Assembly: GCA_051294375.1 (NCBI GenBank)
Contig: CM119267.1
Span: 20,833,476-20,897,475 of the forward strand
Reading direction: 5' to 3'
Length of the DNA: 64,000 bases
Source of the DNA: Paraspadella gotoi
Lineage: Eukaryota > Chaetognatha
In this document: positions 49,947 through 63,360 of the stretch, piece after piece
Numbering within the stretch: the stretch's first letter is position 1
How the letters are laid out: the number at the start of each line of letters is the position of its first letter
Translations under genes and position numbers: made by a program
Notes under the pieces: model-generated
What the model was told of the DNA's origin: nothing
Seen by the model: only the letters and a program-made list of their open reading frames with translations
The model's database searches: none

Positions 49947-52095
49947 CTTGGCGAATGAGAGAGAGTGGGAGACCAAGAGAGTGAGACGATACATTTATCA
50001 TCGTCCATCGACGTCGCAGACACGAGCGACGTCTTCCAATCTCTCGTCGGCGTCGACGAACTGTTGGGATGTCTTTCGCTTTGCTTCTTATTTCATTTAG
50101 CCTTGTTGTACGTTTAACCAAATGCTTACCAAATATTCTTCTCATCGTACTCTAACCTAATTTAATTTCCCTTTACCTTTAATCTCTAAACTGTCTACTT
50201 TCTCTAATCATTGTCCTTTTCGCAATTCTTTGTTGGTAACNNNNNNNNNNNNNNNNNNNNNNNNNNNNNNNNNNNNNNNNNNNNNNNNNNNNNNNNNNNN
50301 NNNNNNNNNNNNNNNNNNNNNNNNNNNNNNNNNNNNNNNNNNNNNNNNNNNNNNNNNNNNNNNNNNNNNNNNNNNNNNNNNNNNNNNNNNNNNNNNNNNN
50401 CAAATCGTTGTTTGTTTTGTTTCGCTTTAAATTTATTTTAAATAAAACCTGTTCAAAAAAGTTCGATTCCATATTGAGTGTTTAATTCTGTGTATAATTC
50501 TTTAAATTTCCTCCGCCTTTTAGCAATAACCAACATTACTTACCATTGGCGAATCGAACAAGTGAAACAACGGCGCACTATGAAGCCATAGTAAGGTGGA
50601 CAGCAGAAAATTTCATACAGCCTCGCTACCCACCTGTAACCACTACACTATGAAGCCATAGTAAGGTGGACAGCAGAAAATTTCATACAGCCTCGCTACC
50701 CACCTGTAACCACTACACTATGAAGCCATAGTAAGGTGGACAGCAGAAAATTTCATACAGCCTCGCTACCCACCTGTAACCACTACACTATGAAGCCATA
50801 GTAAGGTGGACAGCAGAAAATTTCATACAGCCTTTTTTTAAAATTTGTTATCATCAAAAGTTTTTTCCTGTAATCCTCAAAGATTGAATATTTCACCAAT
50901 AAATAAAATAATGAAACTACGTCCTTACCTTTTATAGGAAGAAGCCGCAGATGTTCGGATGAAAAAAGAATAAAAGGGAAAATAAAAACAATTTTAATTC
51001 GGTCCCTTGAAAGAAAGCGTAAATATATAGTTGCAATGTAATCGTTNNNNNNNNNNNNNNNNNNNNNNNNNNNNNNNNNNNNNNNNNNNNNNNNNNNNNN
51101 NNNNNNNNNNNNNNNNNNNNNNNNNNNNNNNNNNNNNNNNNNNNNNNNNNNNNNNNNNNNNNNNNNNNNNNNNNNNNNNNNNNNNNNNNNNNNNNNNNNN
51201 NNNNNNNNNNNNNNNNNNNNNNNNNNNNNNNNNNNNNNNNNNNNNNNNNNNNNNNNNNNNNNNNNNNNNNNNNNNNNNNNNNNNNNNNNNNNNNNNNNNN
51301 NNNNNNNNNNNNNNNNNNNNNNNNNNNNNNNNNNNNNNNNNNNNNNNNNNNNNNNNNNNNNNNNNNNNNNNNNNNNNNNNNNNNNNNNNNNNNNNNNNNN
51401 NNNNNNNNNNNNNNNNNNNNNNNNNNNNNNNNNNNNNNNNNNNNNNNNNNNNNNNNNNNNNNNNNNNNNNNNNNNNNNNNNNNNNNNNNNNNNNNNNNNN
51501 NNNNNNNNNNNNNNNNNNNNNNNNNNNNNNNNNNNNNNNNNNNNNNNNNNNNNNNNNNNNNNNNNNNNNNNNNNNNNNNNNNNNNNNNNNNNNNNNNNNN
51601 NNNNNNNNNNNNNNNNNNNNNNNNNNNNNNNNNNNNNNNNNNNNNNNNNNNNNNNNNNNNNNNNNNNNNNNNNGATGAAGATAATGAAAACGATGACATC
51701 GATGAGGACTATTATTATAAAATGGATGAACCGAGCGCCGATGATAGTTATATCAAGTTTATATTGTAACAAAGACTGTTAATAAACACGGACACAGATA
51801 AATAGGTCGAAATGACAGGCTACTATAAAATAAGAAAAGTTGAGGACAAGTTAAAATAAAAGATAAGTTAATGATTTAATAAGCTAATTAGTTAATGAGT
51901 CAAATATTTAATAAATTATAAGTTAATAAGTTAATGTCGAAGATTTCATTAAATGTCGTGGTTGATAACGGCGACTCGGGCAGCGGACGAAGACAAGTTC
52001 GAAAACAAAAGAACAAGATGTTAATAAAGATAAAGACGACGACTATGACGACGAAAACGATGACGACGACGACGACGACGATGACTACGACGACG
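49947..52095 (+). repeat. Triplicated ~1.5-kb unit, copy 2 (direct)
   Basis: Begins after the 25-N gap at 49922-49946 with the same sequence as about 48110. It is interrupted by a 160-N gap (50241-50400), a 70-bp tandem array (50576-50832) and a 627-N gap (51047-51673). Where both are sequenced it follows copy 1 with many indels, and its last 420 bases are close to the inverse of copy 3. Confidence 0.8.
50576..50832. repeat. Perfect 70-bp tandem repeat, 3.7 copies
   Basis: The unit begins TGAAGCCATAGTAAGGTGGA at 50581, 50651, 50721 and 50791 with no differences between copies. Copy 1 of the surrounding unit (near 48715) lacks it, so it is an insertion between CGGCG and TTTTTTAAAATTTGT. Absolute identity contrasts with the noisy surroundings. 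Confidence 0.95.
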
Positions 52096-52151
52096 TTTTC
52101 ACCAAGAGATTCCGATCGTTGGTAAATAAGTCGCAGGTGTGAGGCTCGAAT

Positions 52152-53530
<1,379 letters not shown>

Positions 53531-53555
53531 NNNNNNNNNNNNNNNNNNNNNNNNN

Positions 53556-53590
<35 letters not shown>

Positions 53591-53744
53591 GAAGAAATCA
53601 AACATTGATTTTTTTACTGATTCGCTCACAGATTAAAATCTCTCGACCTTCACGTGAGGTGGATCAAAATCTTCGATATAACTGCTCAGAAATAGATTAA
53701 TTGAAACCGATTATTACAATAATGAAAATAATCTTCCACAACAA

Positions 53745-56700
53745 ATGAAAACCATGTCGCATCCCAGAGCTATCGTCTCATTTGTCGTCGTCGTCTTCGT
53801 CGCCGCCGGCTGTCCAGCTGCGTCGGCGGCGTCGCCTGCGGCCGCTGAATGTTTTCAGTGCGTCACGTGGAAATCCGACTTTGCTAAGGATAAGGGTAAG
53901 TTATTGTCGATCGGTTGAGCACATGGGTCAGTTATTGCTTTTCAGTTCCAAGTGGATTTTGGTGGCGATTTCATTTTGGTTTTAGTCAATAGAAACCAAA
54001 AACATTAAAGGATAAAATCAGTAAGCCGTATTTTTATAGTTAAAGAATGAAATATTGGTTTCATTAAGTGATTACTTTTTATAAATATTTTTTAAAAAAC
54101 TTTGTACTATATATTTTAAATTTCTAACAATGATATTTTAATATTATATTCTTCTTGGTGAATATTTACGGTGTGAGGGAGGTTAGTATAGTCTTCTAAA
54201 AATCGAGGGTTCACATATATATATATATATATATCAAACAATATAAGGTTTATAAACTTACTGTTTGTTTCCAAATAGAGTTAAATTAAGTTAAGTTAAG
54301 TTAAGTTGTCAACGCTATTACATATTTCTTTCCCCTTCCTATCACATTCTCATTCCTTTTCCTCCTTTTTCCTCCCCCCCCTTTCCTCCCTGCCCCTCTC
54401 AGCGAGCTGCGTTCGTCCCGTCGCCTGCGTCACTTCCGGTCAATGCTTCAAGACCGTCTTCCTCGCGGGTCTCACCATCCGGGGTTGTCCGCAAGGGATC
54501 GACTCGGACATCGAGTCGAAAATGTGAGTCGCGTCGTTGGAATTTGTTCGTTTGTTTGTCGGGTCGTTCGTTCGTTTGTTATTTTCGTTGATTCGTTCGT
54601 TGGTTCGTTCGTTAATTTGTTTGTTCGTTCCTTCGTTCGTTTTAAACCGTTTGTTCGCTGGTTAAGTTAATTAAATTGTTAGGCTGGATTATTATGCGTT
54701 TTATTTCGAATTCAAACAAGGTTGATTCAGTACTACAGGAGCATCCAAAAAAGCTTAAGTCTAAAAACAAAACAAAGTTAAAGATTTGCGTGAAAAACCA
54801 CCACCACAGACAACAAAGGTCCAAATTATCAATTAAATATTTCAATCATTAAAGATGCGATTATTTTTTTGAGAACTAAATTTTTCGAACTATAGATCTT
54901 GGAAATAAAGTCTCTTTTTACGCTGGTTAAACAATGGTAATATATCACAGTAACCAAATAAAGTCGCGAAGCTCTCTAATGCTTTCCCCATCGGTTGAAT
55001 CCGAAATATTTTTCTGATACCATCATTAATAGCAACATTAATTCTGTTCATGTCTCTAGCCAAAAAGTTTTTACCTCACAGCCAATAGTAGTATAGGACA
55101 CAATTTGTAATAAAAACAATTTCATTAGAACTTCTTCAGATGGTTTATACAAAGCATTAATTAAACAATTACTAGATCGATAGAAAAGATGAGAGTTCTT
55201 TGCTAGGTTCAAATAAGGACCCCTTGTCGCTACTGCAGGTTAAAGCTCAAGATAAGTCCATTTATTAACGAGTTTCTATAGGGTTACTGTTAAGAGAAAG
55301 AACATCTTTATCAACACTGTGTAAGGTTTTCCAAAATACATTACTTTTGTTTTTTTAAAACTAAAAGTAAAAACAAAACTGCTCTGAATACTGAGCACAA
55401 GATATTTATTAGAGTTTGCATACCTGCTATTGTTTGGTGGACAAAAGCGCAATGTCGTCAGCAATAAAAAATGCTTGCTAAAAGAATAAGTTTCCTAATA
55501 TGACACCCAAAACCAGATATATTTTAATCTTGTTATTAAGTCATTTACATACAAAGCCAGAAATAAAGGGCTTAAGACAGCACCCTGCCGTACACCTGGA
55601 CGACACTATGAAAGCATCACTGATATCTCCTTTCCAGCGACTCCTACTAGTTAGGTTACTATAGCCAGTAAACCAATTAATTTATAAAACAGAGTGGTAC
55701 AGATCTATCTATGAGTATTGTGTAAAAAGACGCATAATGATTGACCTTAATCAAAACCCTTGCTGCAATCCATAAATGTTGCGAAAACGCCAGAGCCATG
55801 AGTATTAAAATAATTTATACAAGTCCTTAACGTTAACATAGCGTGAGAAGTTGAGTGGACATTTCTTATATCCAAATTGTAAATCGTCAGAAAAAAGATA
55901 ATGGCCGAATTTCCAAATAAAAGGCAGTGTTCAAATAATTGACTAAAAATCGAAGAAAGAGTTATTCCTCTATAATTAGAAAACAGAAACTTAAGCATCA
56001 ACCGCTTGTAGTCCTTCACGAATAGGGAATAATCAAACCCTCTAAAAAGTCAGTACATACATATGAATGTTGAATTAAACTGTTCAGTAACATATGCAAA
56101 TGAGTCAACAGTTTGGGGCTCGCAAAAATCAAATGTTCTGGAGTTACAAATGTTGCAGACGATTTTTCCTGCTTTAATTTTTGTAAGAAAGCTGTTAAAA
56201 ATTCATCCAAGATATTAGATAAGGTCTAATCGATTGTTGAGATAATGAATTCACAATATTTTTATACTTTTCTGAAAATTCAGACTAAGACGAGAATTGC
56301 TGTTTGCATTAAAATCATCAATAGACTAATTTGTAATTTTGTGAAAAATGATTAGCAATTTCATGGTTGTTAAAATGCCCCATCTAATCACATTCCACAT
56401 CTGTGTTTTTCCCTTGAATTATGACTCAAGTTTTTCCAAAAACTACAATAACAGTCTTTGTTATGTAAATCATGCAACTTTTGCGAAATCAAGATGAGAA
56501 ATTCAATCTTTTAGCATTTTTAATAGAACGTTTTATAGGCTGTAATTAGCCGCTTACTTTTGCGTTAAAAATAGGACCTTTATTGGGTCTCCACAATCAC
56601 GCCAAAGTGTGTACAATTCTATTGATTCATTTTTAAGTTTTTGTAAAGTTCATCACTCCAGAATTTTCTTTTGTAATTGGGGCTTTGCCGCTTGGAATTG

Positions 56701-57302
56701 ATGCATCGGCTATTTTAATTGCTTGAAACAATGTCGCAAAAAGTATTTTTTTCTAATTTAAAAATATGAATCAGTATTTTCACAACATATTGTCATCGTG
56801 AGTTAATTGCATCGTAAAGGAACATAACTCTTGTCTAATTCAATTAGAAACAGTAAGATTCGTATAATTTTTTATCTTCTGCTTTAAGTTCTTTCCAGTT
56901 GATAAATTCCGTTCTATTCTTAAAAATTGATTCGTTTTTTTTCTTTCTTTCTCTCTTGAAGGTCTCTCTCTGTTCTTTAATTAAAAAGTGGCGGTTGTTT
57001 TTAAATTGAAAATCTCATCTCTCCTCTCCTTCTCTCTCTCTCTCTCTCTCTCCTCTCTTCTCTCATCTCTCATCTCTCTCTCTCTCCTCTCTCTCTCTCT
57101 CTACCCCCTCTCCACCAACACTTTATCTCTCTCACCTGCAAGAAAGAAAGAAGGGAATGAAATAAAGAGAGAGAGAGAGAAATTAAGACGGAAGGAAAGA
57201 AAGATCCAGTATTTTTTTCATTAGACTCAGAAGCGATAACCTCGCGCGAAGAACCGCGGCGAAAAGACGAATGAGGCAACGAATCATAAAAAAGAGAGAG
57301 GT

Positions 57303-57369
<67 letters not shown>

Positions 57370-58600
57370 AAAATGGGAGGGAAAAAGTAAGGTAGAGAGG
57401 TAGAAAGGTGGAGAGAAATGGGAGGAAAGGAAGGTAGAGAGAGAAGAAAAATAAGACGGGCAAAAAGAGAGGCAGAGAGGCAGAGAGGTAGATAGAAATG
57501 GTAGATAAAGGAGGGTTAAGATAGAGAAGAAAAAAAGCGCGAAAAGAGAGGTAAAGATTGAAATGATATTGGAGTAAAGTGAGGTCGTGACAGAAATGAT
57601 ATTTGAGAGAAGATAAATGAAAAGAGAAGAGAAAAAGTAAACAAAAAAAAAGAAAAGTAACAAGAAAAGAAAAAAGCCCATAAAGAGAAGTATGAAGGAA
57701 AAATAAATGTTAAGTAAAGAATAGGATCGAGAAAAGAGAAACGAAAGAAAAGAAAGGTAAAGAGAGAAGAGAAATAAGAAGAAAGATAAAAAAAATGATG
57801 AGGAAAAGTAAAGAATGGACGGAAGAAAAAAAAAGGGAATGACTAAAAAAGAAAGGGGACATAAAAAAGGAGGGGACATAAAAAAAGAAGGGAAAAAAAA
57901 AGGAGGGAAAAAATTCTCTCATTTCATCCAATTCCGCATCGTGAAAGGAAATGGGGGAGAAGTGGGGGGCGAGGGGTTAGGGGAGGTGGGTGAAAGACAG
58001 AGGGATGTATGTGACTATGTAGATAGTAAAGGGTAACACTAATTGTCACACGTAGTTGACAGATTCGAGTATTTTTGATAATAATTGGATTTAAAAAACT
58101 TAATGAATGCGAAATTATTTTCTCGACGTTTTTTATATTATTTTTTTTTCATTGTCATTTTTATTTTTATAAAATAAAATGAAAATGAATCAATTTAAGT
58201 TCAACATTACAATATGTAAATGAGATTAAGAAATTCAATCTCATTTAAGATCATATAATATTAGATAATCATCCCTTCCATTTCTTATTACGAAACTACG
58301 AAGAGATTACGTAAATGAAACCAAAGAAAAATATAATATATAATTCTTAAGAATTAATTTCTAAACTAATCAGCCGAATCCTTACCTAAAGACGAACAAA
58401 CTTACATTTTTAAAAGACAAAACTTGTCAATTTTTAATCTTTCCTCTCGATCGCGGTGGGGGGATTTGGTAAGTTTGAGGGGGGAGGTAGGTGGCTAATT
58501 GGTGGGATGGTGGCGGGCGCGTGGCGGGAACAGGTGGCGCGGATTGGGAAGAGCGTTGATGACTCTGCTCAGCGAGGTGGATGGGGAAAAAAAAGGGGAA

Positions 58601-58674
<74 letters not shown>

Positions 58675-59042
58675 ACTGATTCGTTTTCCATTCTCCGCTT
58701 GATTTAAACTTCGGTTAAAAACCCCCGCCTTTTTTTTCCTTTCCTTCTTTTTTTTTATGTCAATCTTTTTTCTTTCAGTTTCTCTTCCGTTTTTCGCGAC
58801 CGAAGTTTTTTTTTTAGTTTTATTTATTTTTAAATTTGAATCTGTTTCCTGTCCGTTTGTTAAACTTTGTCCGTACGTTTGGATGTCTATAGGAACGAGA
58901 GCCAGATTTTTGGTTTTTAGTTGTTTTTCTATTTAATGAATTCAAACGCGGAAAACGAATCAAAAAGTAACAGATCAGTATCACCCTGTTCTTGTGCCAG
59001 TGCGGCAGTCTATAACTATCAATCTATCTATTTATCTGTTTC

Positions 59043-59133
<91 letters not shown>

Positions 59134-59607
59134 GTCTATCTATCTATTGTTCTTAATCTTTTTTTTTCTTTATGATTCAGCGTCACGAATATCATGAAAC
59201 CTTTTTTATCTTTCGTTTGAGATTTGAGATTTTATAAACAATGAGGGAAATAAAGAAAACAATAAAGAAAGAAAGAAATTGTGAAAAAGAAAGATCGAAT
59301 TCCCGTCCAAACCCCAACGTCCCTTCAGGTGCGACAAGATCCTCTACATGATGACCAAAGATCCAAACACGAGTCAAAGTCTCAAATCAAAGTTCGAGTC
59401 TTCTCAGGCGCAAAAGGATTTCCTCTCCGCCTGTCCCAAATCCGGTCAGGCCCAGGCGTCGCCGCGGACCTCGCTCTGCAGGGGGCGGGGCTGCAATGGC
59501 GCCGCGTCGCTGGCGGCGTCGAAAATCCTGGCGGCGACGACGATCGGCGTCGTCGTTTGGGCGGGAAGGAAATTTTTGAGTTGGGGGAAGAGGGAAGGAG
59601 AGAGAAA

Positions 59608-59701
<94 letters not shown>

Positions 59702-59707
59702 AGAGAG

Positions 59708-59738
<31 letters not shown>

Positions 59739-59750
59739 AGACAGTAGAGA

Positions 59751-59790
<40 letters not shown>

Positions 59791-59809
59791 TATGATGAAA
59801 AACGGATAA
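53745..59809 (+). CDS. Ly6/uPAR-type three-finger surface protein
   Basis: Exons are 53745-53895, 54403-54523 and 59329-59809, with intron phases 1 and 2. A signal peptide (SFVVVVFVAAG) ends near residue 28. The mature part starts ECFQC and has ten cysteines (36, 39, 53, 59, 65, 79, 92, 126, 141, 146). It closes with CRGRGCN, the Ly6/uPAR three-finger signature. A small-residue stretch (NGAASLAAS) followed by a hydrophobic segment (TTIGVVVWAG) fits a GPI-anchor signal or a membrane segment. After GRKFLSWGKREG the frame runs into a GA microsatellite, giving an Arg-Glu tail of about 65 residues before a stop at 59807. Such a charged tail would be unusual after a GPI signal. The start could also be the in-frame ATG at 53754. 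Members of this family are usually surface signalling or adhesion proteins. Nothing here points to a toxin: the domain is preceded by an ordinary secretion signal and followed by an anchor. Confidence 0.72.
54540..54665. repeat. Degenerate (GTTC)n tract
   Basis: Repeated GTTCGTTC/GTTTGTTT units right after exon 2 of the Ly6-type gene. Confidence 0.8.
54840..56215 (-). mobile_element. Decayed CR1/L2-like LINE reverse transcriptase, antisense in Ly6 intron
   Basis: On the minus strand, starting near 56215, the frame gives HLHMLLNSLIQHS and then FLEGLIIPYS. After a shift it continues NYRGITLSSIFSQLFEH, a FGNSAIIF to YNLDIRN stretch, and FMDCSKGFD near 55750. The catalytic IADDIALLS box lies near 55460. 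A C-terminal block (NRINVAINDGIRKIFR) is near 55040. Stops are frequent. The fragment lacks an identifiable endonuclease and sits opposite to the host gene. Confidence 0.72.
56216..59328. other. Intron remainder: microsatellites, no exon seen
   Basis: Contains CT tracts at 57029-57105, a GA tract at 57295-57365, A/G-rich sequence to about 57910, AT-rich unique sequence, a GA tract at 58600-58671 and (TATC)n at 59041-59150. Confidence 0.6.
59041..59150. repeat. (TATC)n tetranucleotide microsatellite
   Basis: About 26 TCTA units with one or two substitutions near the ends. Confidence 0.95.
59600..59790. repeat. (GA)n microsatellite inside the last Ly6 exon
   Basis: A long GA tract with a CACACACA interruption at about 59708. 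In the reading frame of the Ly6-type gene it encodes Arg-Glu dipeptides. Confidence 0.95.
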
Positions 59810-60059
59810 AAGTTTTTTTTGGTCGTTTGAACGTCATTTCGATTTCTTTTACTTTTTCTTTTTTTCCCTTTCAAAAACCGTGGGCGTTCTATTCCTAGCG
59901 TTAGCCTTTTGTCTGTTTTGTTCCTTTGTTTTTCGCTGATGATATTTCCCGTGCATCGTCGTCGCCGTCTTTCCTTTTCTCCCTCTAACGAGAAGAGAGA
60001 GAAACATTATTTCGGAAACAAATAAACAAAACGACATCGAAGGAAACATCGAGCGATAT

Positions 60060-60061
<2 letters not shown>

Positions 60062-60150
<89 letters not shown>

Positions 60151-60152
60151 TC
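60062..60152. repeat. (CT)n microsatellite
   Basis: About 90 bases of CT with one interruption. Confidence 0.95.
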
Positions 60153-61720
60153 ATTGAGTGCTAAGTTTTTTTAATTTTAATTTTATTTATAAACTTAGAA
60201 CAATCGATTTCTTTTCTATCGACTAATCCGCCTTAGTTAAATATTCAAACCGCTTTTCTAGTTTTAGTTGAAGTATCATGTATTACGACGAAATCCTCTT
60301 AAGTCTAAGAATTATTCGAACAAGAATTGCATAAAGCTTTATATACAAATTGTTTATAATAATCTCTACCGCGCGATTTTATGCTTTCTGTTATTTTCTC
60401 AATAAAATATTTTTAATATTTTCTTCTAGTTTAAAATAGAGATAGCACTTTACTAATTTGGCAAAAGAAAATAATTGTTGAAAGCGTGAAAGGGAGAGGC
60501 AATTTTTTTGGAAAAGTTAATAAATTAATTAATTAATTAATTAATTAATTAATTAAATTCTCGTCAATTAGTCAGATACGTAACGAATCTTCCTCGCATT
60601 TTCTTTCCACAAAGTCCTATAATAAAAAAGTCTGGCAAGAAGATATCCAAGGTAAGTAATTCGAAAAATCGCTGATTCGTCATTTCCTCCTCGCGCAAAA
60701 ACGATCTACTCAATTCGACCCCTCAGCAAAACTAACTCTTCCCTTACACCGACTTAAAGAAAAAAACTATTAAGCTATTAATTTTAAATCCGACTTCGTA
60801 AAACGCTTCCCTATTCTTTCCGGATAGTGAATCCACGATCGTTAAATTTACATTTTTTACAATAAAAAAAAAAAAAAAAACTAGTGGAGAATTGGCTCTA
60901 CTGTTCTTCCCCGAGTTAATGGTCGACGGGAAAGAAAGACGATAATCTCTCTTCGTCTTCATCGTCGTCGTCTTCTCCATCGTCGTCGTTATCGGCGTCG
61001 TCGGCGTCGTTCCATCGACGCCGTCTCCTAATCGGCGTCGGTTAAGCGACGTCACGGCGTCACGCAGTCCGTCTCCTTTTTTTTTCTCCTTTTTTCTTTC
61101 CTTAATTTTTCTTTTTTCCCCCCCATTTTCTTAAGAAGTGAAAATTCTTTCCGATTTCAAGGGGAAAAAAAAAGGCTAGGATTGAGTTGAGGGAATAAGA
61201 AATCGTTTTGTCGATAAAAACCAGTTTTTTTTTTCGAAAGTATTTTTTCTTTCTTTCAAGTTTAAAGTTAAATTTTAAACTTCATGATTATATAAATCAG
61301 TGTTCGTTAAAACGTAAATGTGATTTTATATAGTATAGTTCGAATTAAAGAGAAACCTAAATCATATAACTATCTATAAATACCTATAACTACCAATCTC
61401 TATTAAAAGCTGACCCAAAAATGACCAAACAAACAAAATCGGAGAAAAACGAACTTGATTCGAGGCTCGCGCGGGCGCAGCCATCTTGATCCACGGCTTC
61501 GTCAACGACGTCGAGTGACGTTTACGCAGGCGTAGAAAATAAACGATTGAAAAAAAAAAACAAAAAAAACAAAAACCAATGAAAACCAAATAAAAACCAA
61601 ACAAAAACAAAACAAATCAAAGACGAAGAAAACGAGAGAAAACAAAATACAACGACTCTCTCGAAACCTGGAACTAAAAACCGTCCATACCCACAAGCCA
61701 TTCGAACGTTTACCCATTTC
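60153..61720. other. Non-genic AT-rich sequence
   Basis: Contains (AATT)n at about 60520-60555, a GTC/GAC tract near 60955-61020 and an AACAAAAACC-rich stretch near 61560-61620. On the minus strand AAGATGGCTGC at about 61475-61485 is a strong Kozak/YY1-like start context, followed by MAAPARASNQ and a possible donor. No second exon is found, so I do not call a gene. Confidence 0.4.
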
Positions 61721-61724
61721 CCTT

Positions 61725-61960
61725 CCTATCCCACCAGCCCATCAGTCTTCCAATTTTCCCATCCCATCTTCCCATCCCAACTTCCCACCTCTCTGCCCAT
61801 CTTCTTATCTTTTAATCTCTCTTCCCTTCCCATCTGCCGATCTTCCCATCCCATCTCTCGTCCCATCCCATCTTCCAGTTCCATCTGCCCATCCCATCTT
61901 CCCATCCCATCTGCCAATCGCTCTTCCCATCCCATCTGCCCATCTTCCCCTTCCCTCATC
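61725..61960. repeat. CCCATC-type minisatellite
   Basis: Units of the form CCCATCTTCCCATC and CCCATCTGCCCATC repeat with variation. Confidence 0.85.
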
Positions 61961-61986
61961 TCTCTCACCCCCCTCCCCGACCTTGC

Positions 61987-63326
61987 ATGGGCGGGAGACT
62001 GTCTCGCAAGACCGTGGCGGTGAGCAGAGACGAGACGTCCCTCGAGTTGCTCTCGCGAAAAGTACGAATCGTCCGCTCGACTCGGTCGGCCTCGGCCATC
62101 TTGACCGGACGACGACGCGAACGCAGGCGCGATCGCGAGCTCGAACGCGAACTCGAACGCGAGCTTGAACGCGAACTCGAACGCGAGCTTGAACGCGACC
62201 TCGAACGCGACGACGACCGGCCGACCGAGCGTGGCGCGAGATCCAAGAAGAGCCGGTCCGCCGGATATTGGGAGGGGATGTCGCCGGAAGATTCCGCCGA
62301 ATCGGAAGACGATGGCGCGAGGAACGAAAAAACAGAGGAGAGGGCGGCGGGTAAACCAATCAGTTAACCAATCAATCAATCAATCTCTTACACGAGCTCA
62401 GTAAATCAGCCAATAAATTTATCGACAAATCAATGACTCGATAAATCGATCGGTCAATCAATCGGTCGATCGGCCCATCAATAAATCTAAATTTGAGTCA
62501 AGCGAGCAATGCTTCGATTTAAGTTGGTTATTAATCAAACAACATAAAATATGGAATCCTTATTTAAAATTGCACGATCGATCTCTGGGTTATAATGATT
62601 AGTTCATTAGTCTATTAATTACTCAAATCGTTTAATCAATCAGTCAATAAAATTTTTTTTTCCCGCCAGCCAAGAATTCGTTGGTCGTGACTCGACTCGA
62701 AGTCCAACACTTCGTCGAATCCGATCGAACGGATCAGGAGAAAGGCGAGCGTCACGTGACTTGGGGCGGCGCTTGGGAGGTTCGCACGATCCGACGTGAC
62801 GCGATGCGAGATGACGTGTCACGAGACGAACTTACCATTCCCAATACTTTTAAAATTCCTTACCTTCTCCACCTCGCCCTTTCCCGAATAAGGCGACCCG
62901 ACCCTACTCTCTATCCCTGATTCCGTCCAAAAGCATCTTGCGAAATACTCAACTGAGAAACTCCAGAAAAATCGGAGTCTGCACCATCGATCCGTCGACG
63001 GATCAGCAGCCGCCGCAGCAGCAGCAGCAAAATTGTCAGCCTCAGCAGGAGCAACAGGAGGAGCAGAAGCAGCGGCCGGAGGAGCGGCAGCAGCAGCAGC
63101 CGTCAAAAGTCGAACAGAAACAACAGATTCAACGTCGGAGAAGAATCAATTTGAAGCGAATGGAAAAATCGGCGACNNNNNNNNNNNNNNNNNNNNNNNN
63201 NAAGCTTCCACGGGGAATACTCTCGGTCCTAATCAAGGATTAATCTCGCTCCGCGGGAAGATATTATGTTATATTTGCTTGGCCTTCGTCGGTCCGTCGT
63301 CGTCGTCTTGGTGCTCCGTTGTTTGA
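61987..63326 (+). CDS. Tentative gene: Arg/Glu-repeat and Ala-rich protein
   Basis: I do not recognise this protein. A proposed model joins 61987-62350, 62670 to about 62815 and 62967-63326. The first exon starts MGGRLSRK, a possible N-myristoylation sequence, and contains an (EREL)n repeat. Its GTAAAC donor (phase 1) matches an acceptor (TTTCCCGCCAG) with the correct phase. The second exon reads LVVTRLEVQHFVESDR and HVTWGGAWEVRTIRR, which looks non-repetitive and protein-like. The donor of exon 2 is weak (GTGTCA) and another (GTTCGC at 62780) also keeps phase. The third exon is Ala-rich, crosses a 25-N gap, then ends CYICLAFVGPSSSSW. An AATAAA at 63355-63360 lies 29 bases past the stop. Minus-strand frames over exon 1 are also open, so the strand is not certain. 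Confidence 0.3.
62131..62210. repeat. 12-bp minisatellite (GAACGCGARCTY)n
   Basis: About six to seven 12-bp units. On the plus strand they encode repeated EREL, and on the minus strand Ser/Arg repeats. Confidence 0.85.
62355..62660. repeat. Degenerate (AATC)n tract
   Basis: ATCAATCAATC-like tetranucleotide units with interruptions fill the proposed first intron of the tentative gene. Confidence 0.7.
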
Positions 63327-63360
63327 GTCCGGTGTCATGTACTTTTTGCTTATTAATAAA

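Noticed and set aside
50576-50832. CRISPR-like array
   Set aside because: The 70-bp units are contiguous and identical with no spacers, and the genome is eukaryotic.
51031-51772. Long open frames running through N gaps (also 1592-1915, 22259-22542, 23182-23866, 50179-50472)
   Set aside because: They consist mostly of unknown residues and exist only because N codons do not read as stops.
53745-54523. Three-finger toxin gene
   Set aside because: The cysteine pattern is the general Ly6/uPAR fold and a membrane-anchor-like tail follows, so an endogenous surface protein is far more likely.
59600-60150. Long (RE)n and (SL)n open frames over GA/CT tracts, here and at many other places (for example 6366-6737, 25083-25664, 45036-45447, 52646-52852)
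   Set aside because: Any dinucleotide repeat is open in several frames. They have no start context, no flanking coding signal and no splice support, except where one continues the Ly6-type exon.
61374-61490. Minus-strand exon starting MAAPARASNQ in an AAGATGGCTGC context
   Set aside because: The start context is strong, but the following frame is low complexity and no downstream exon with a compatible acceptor was found.
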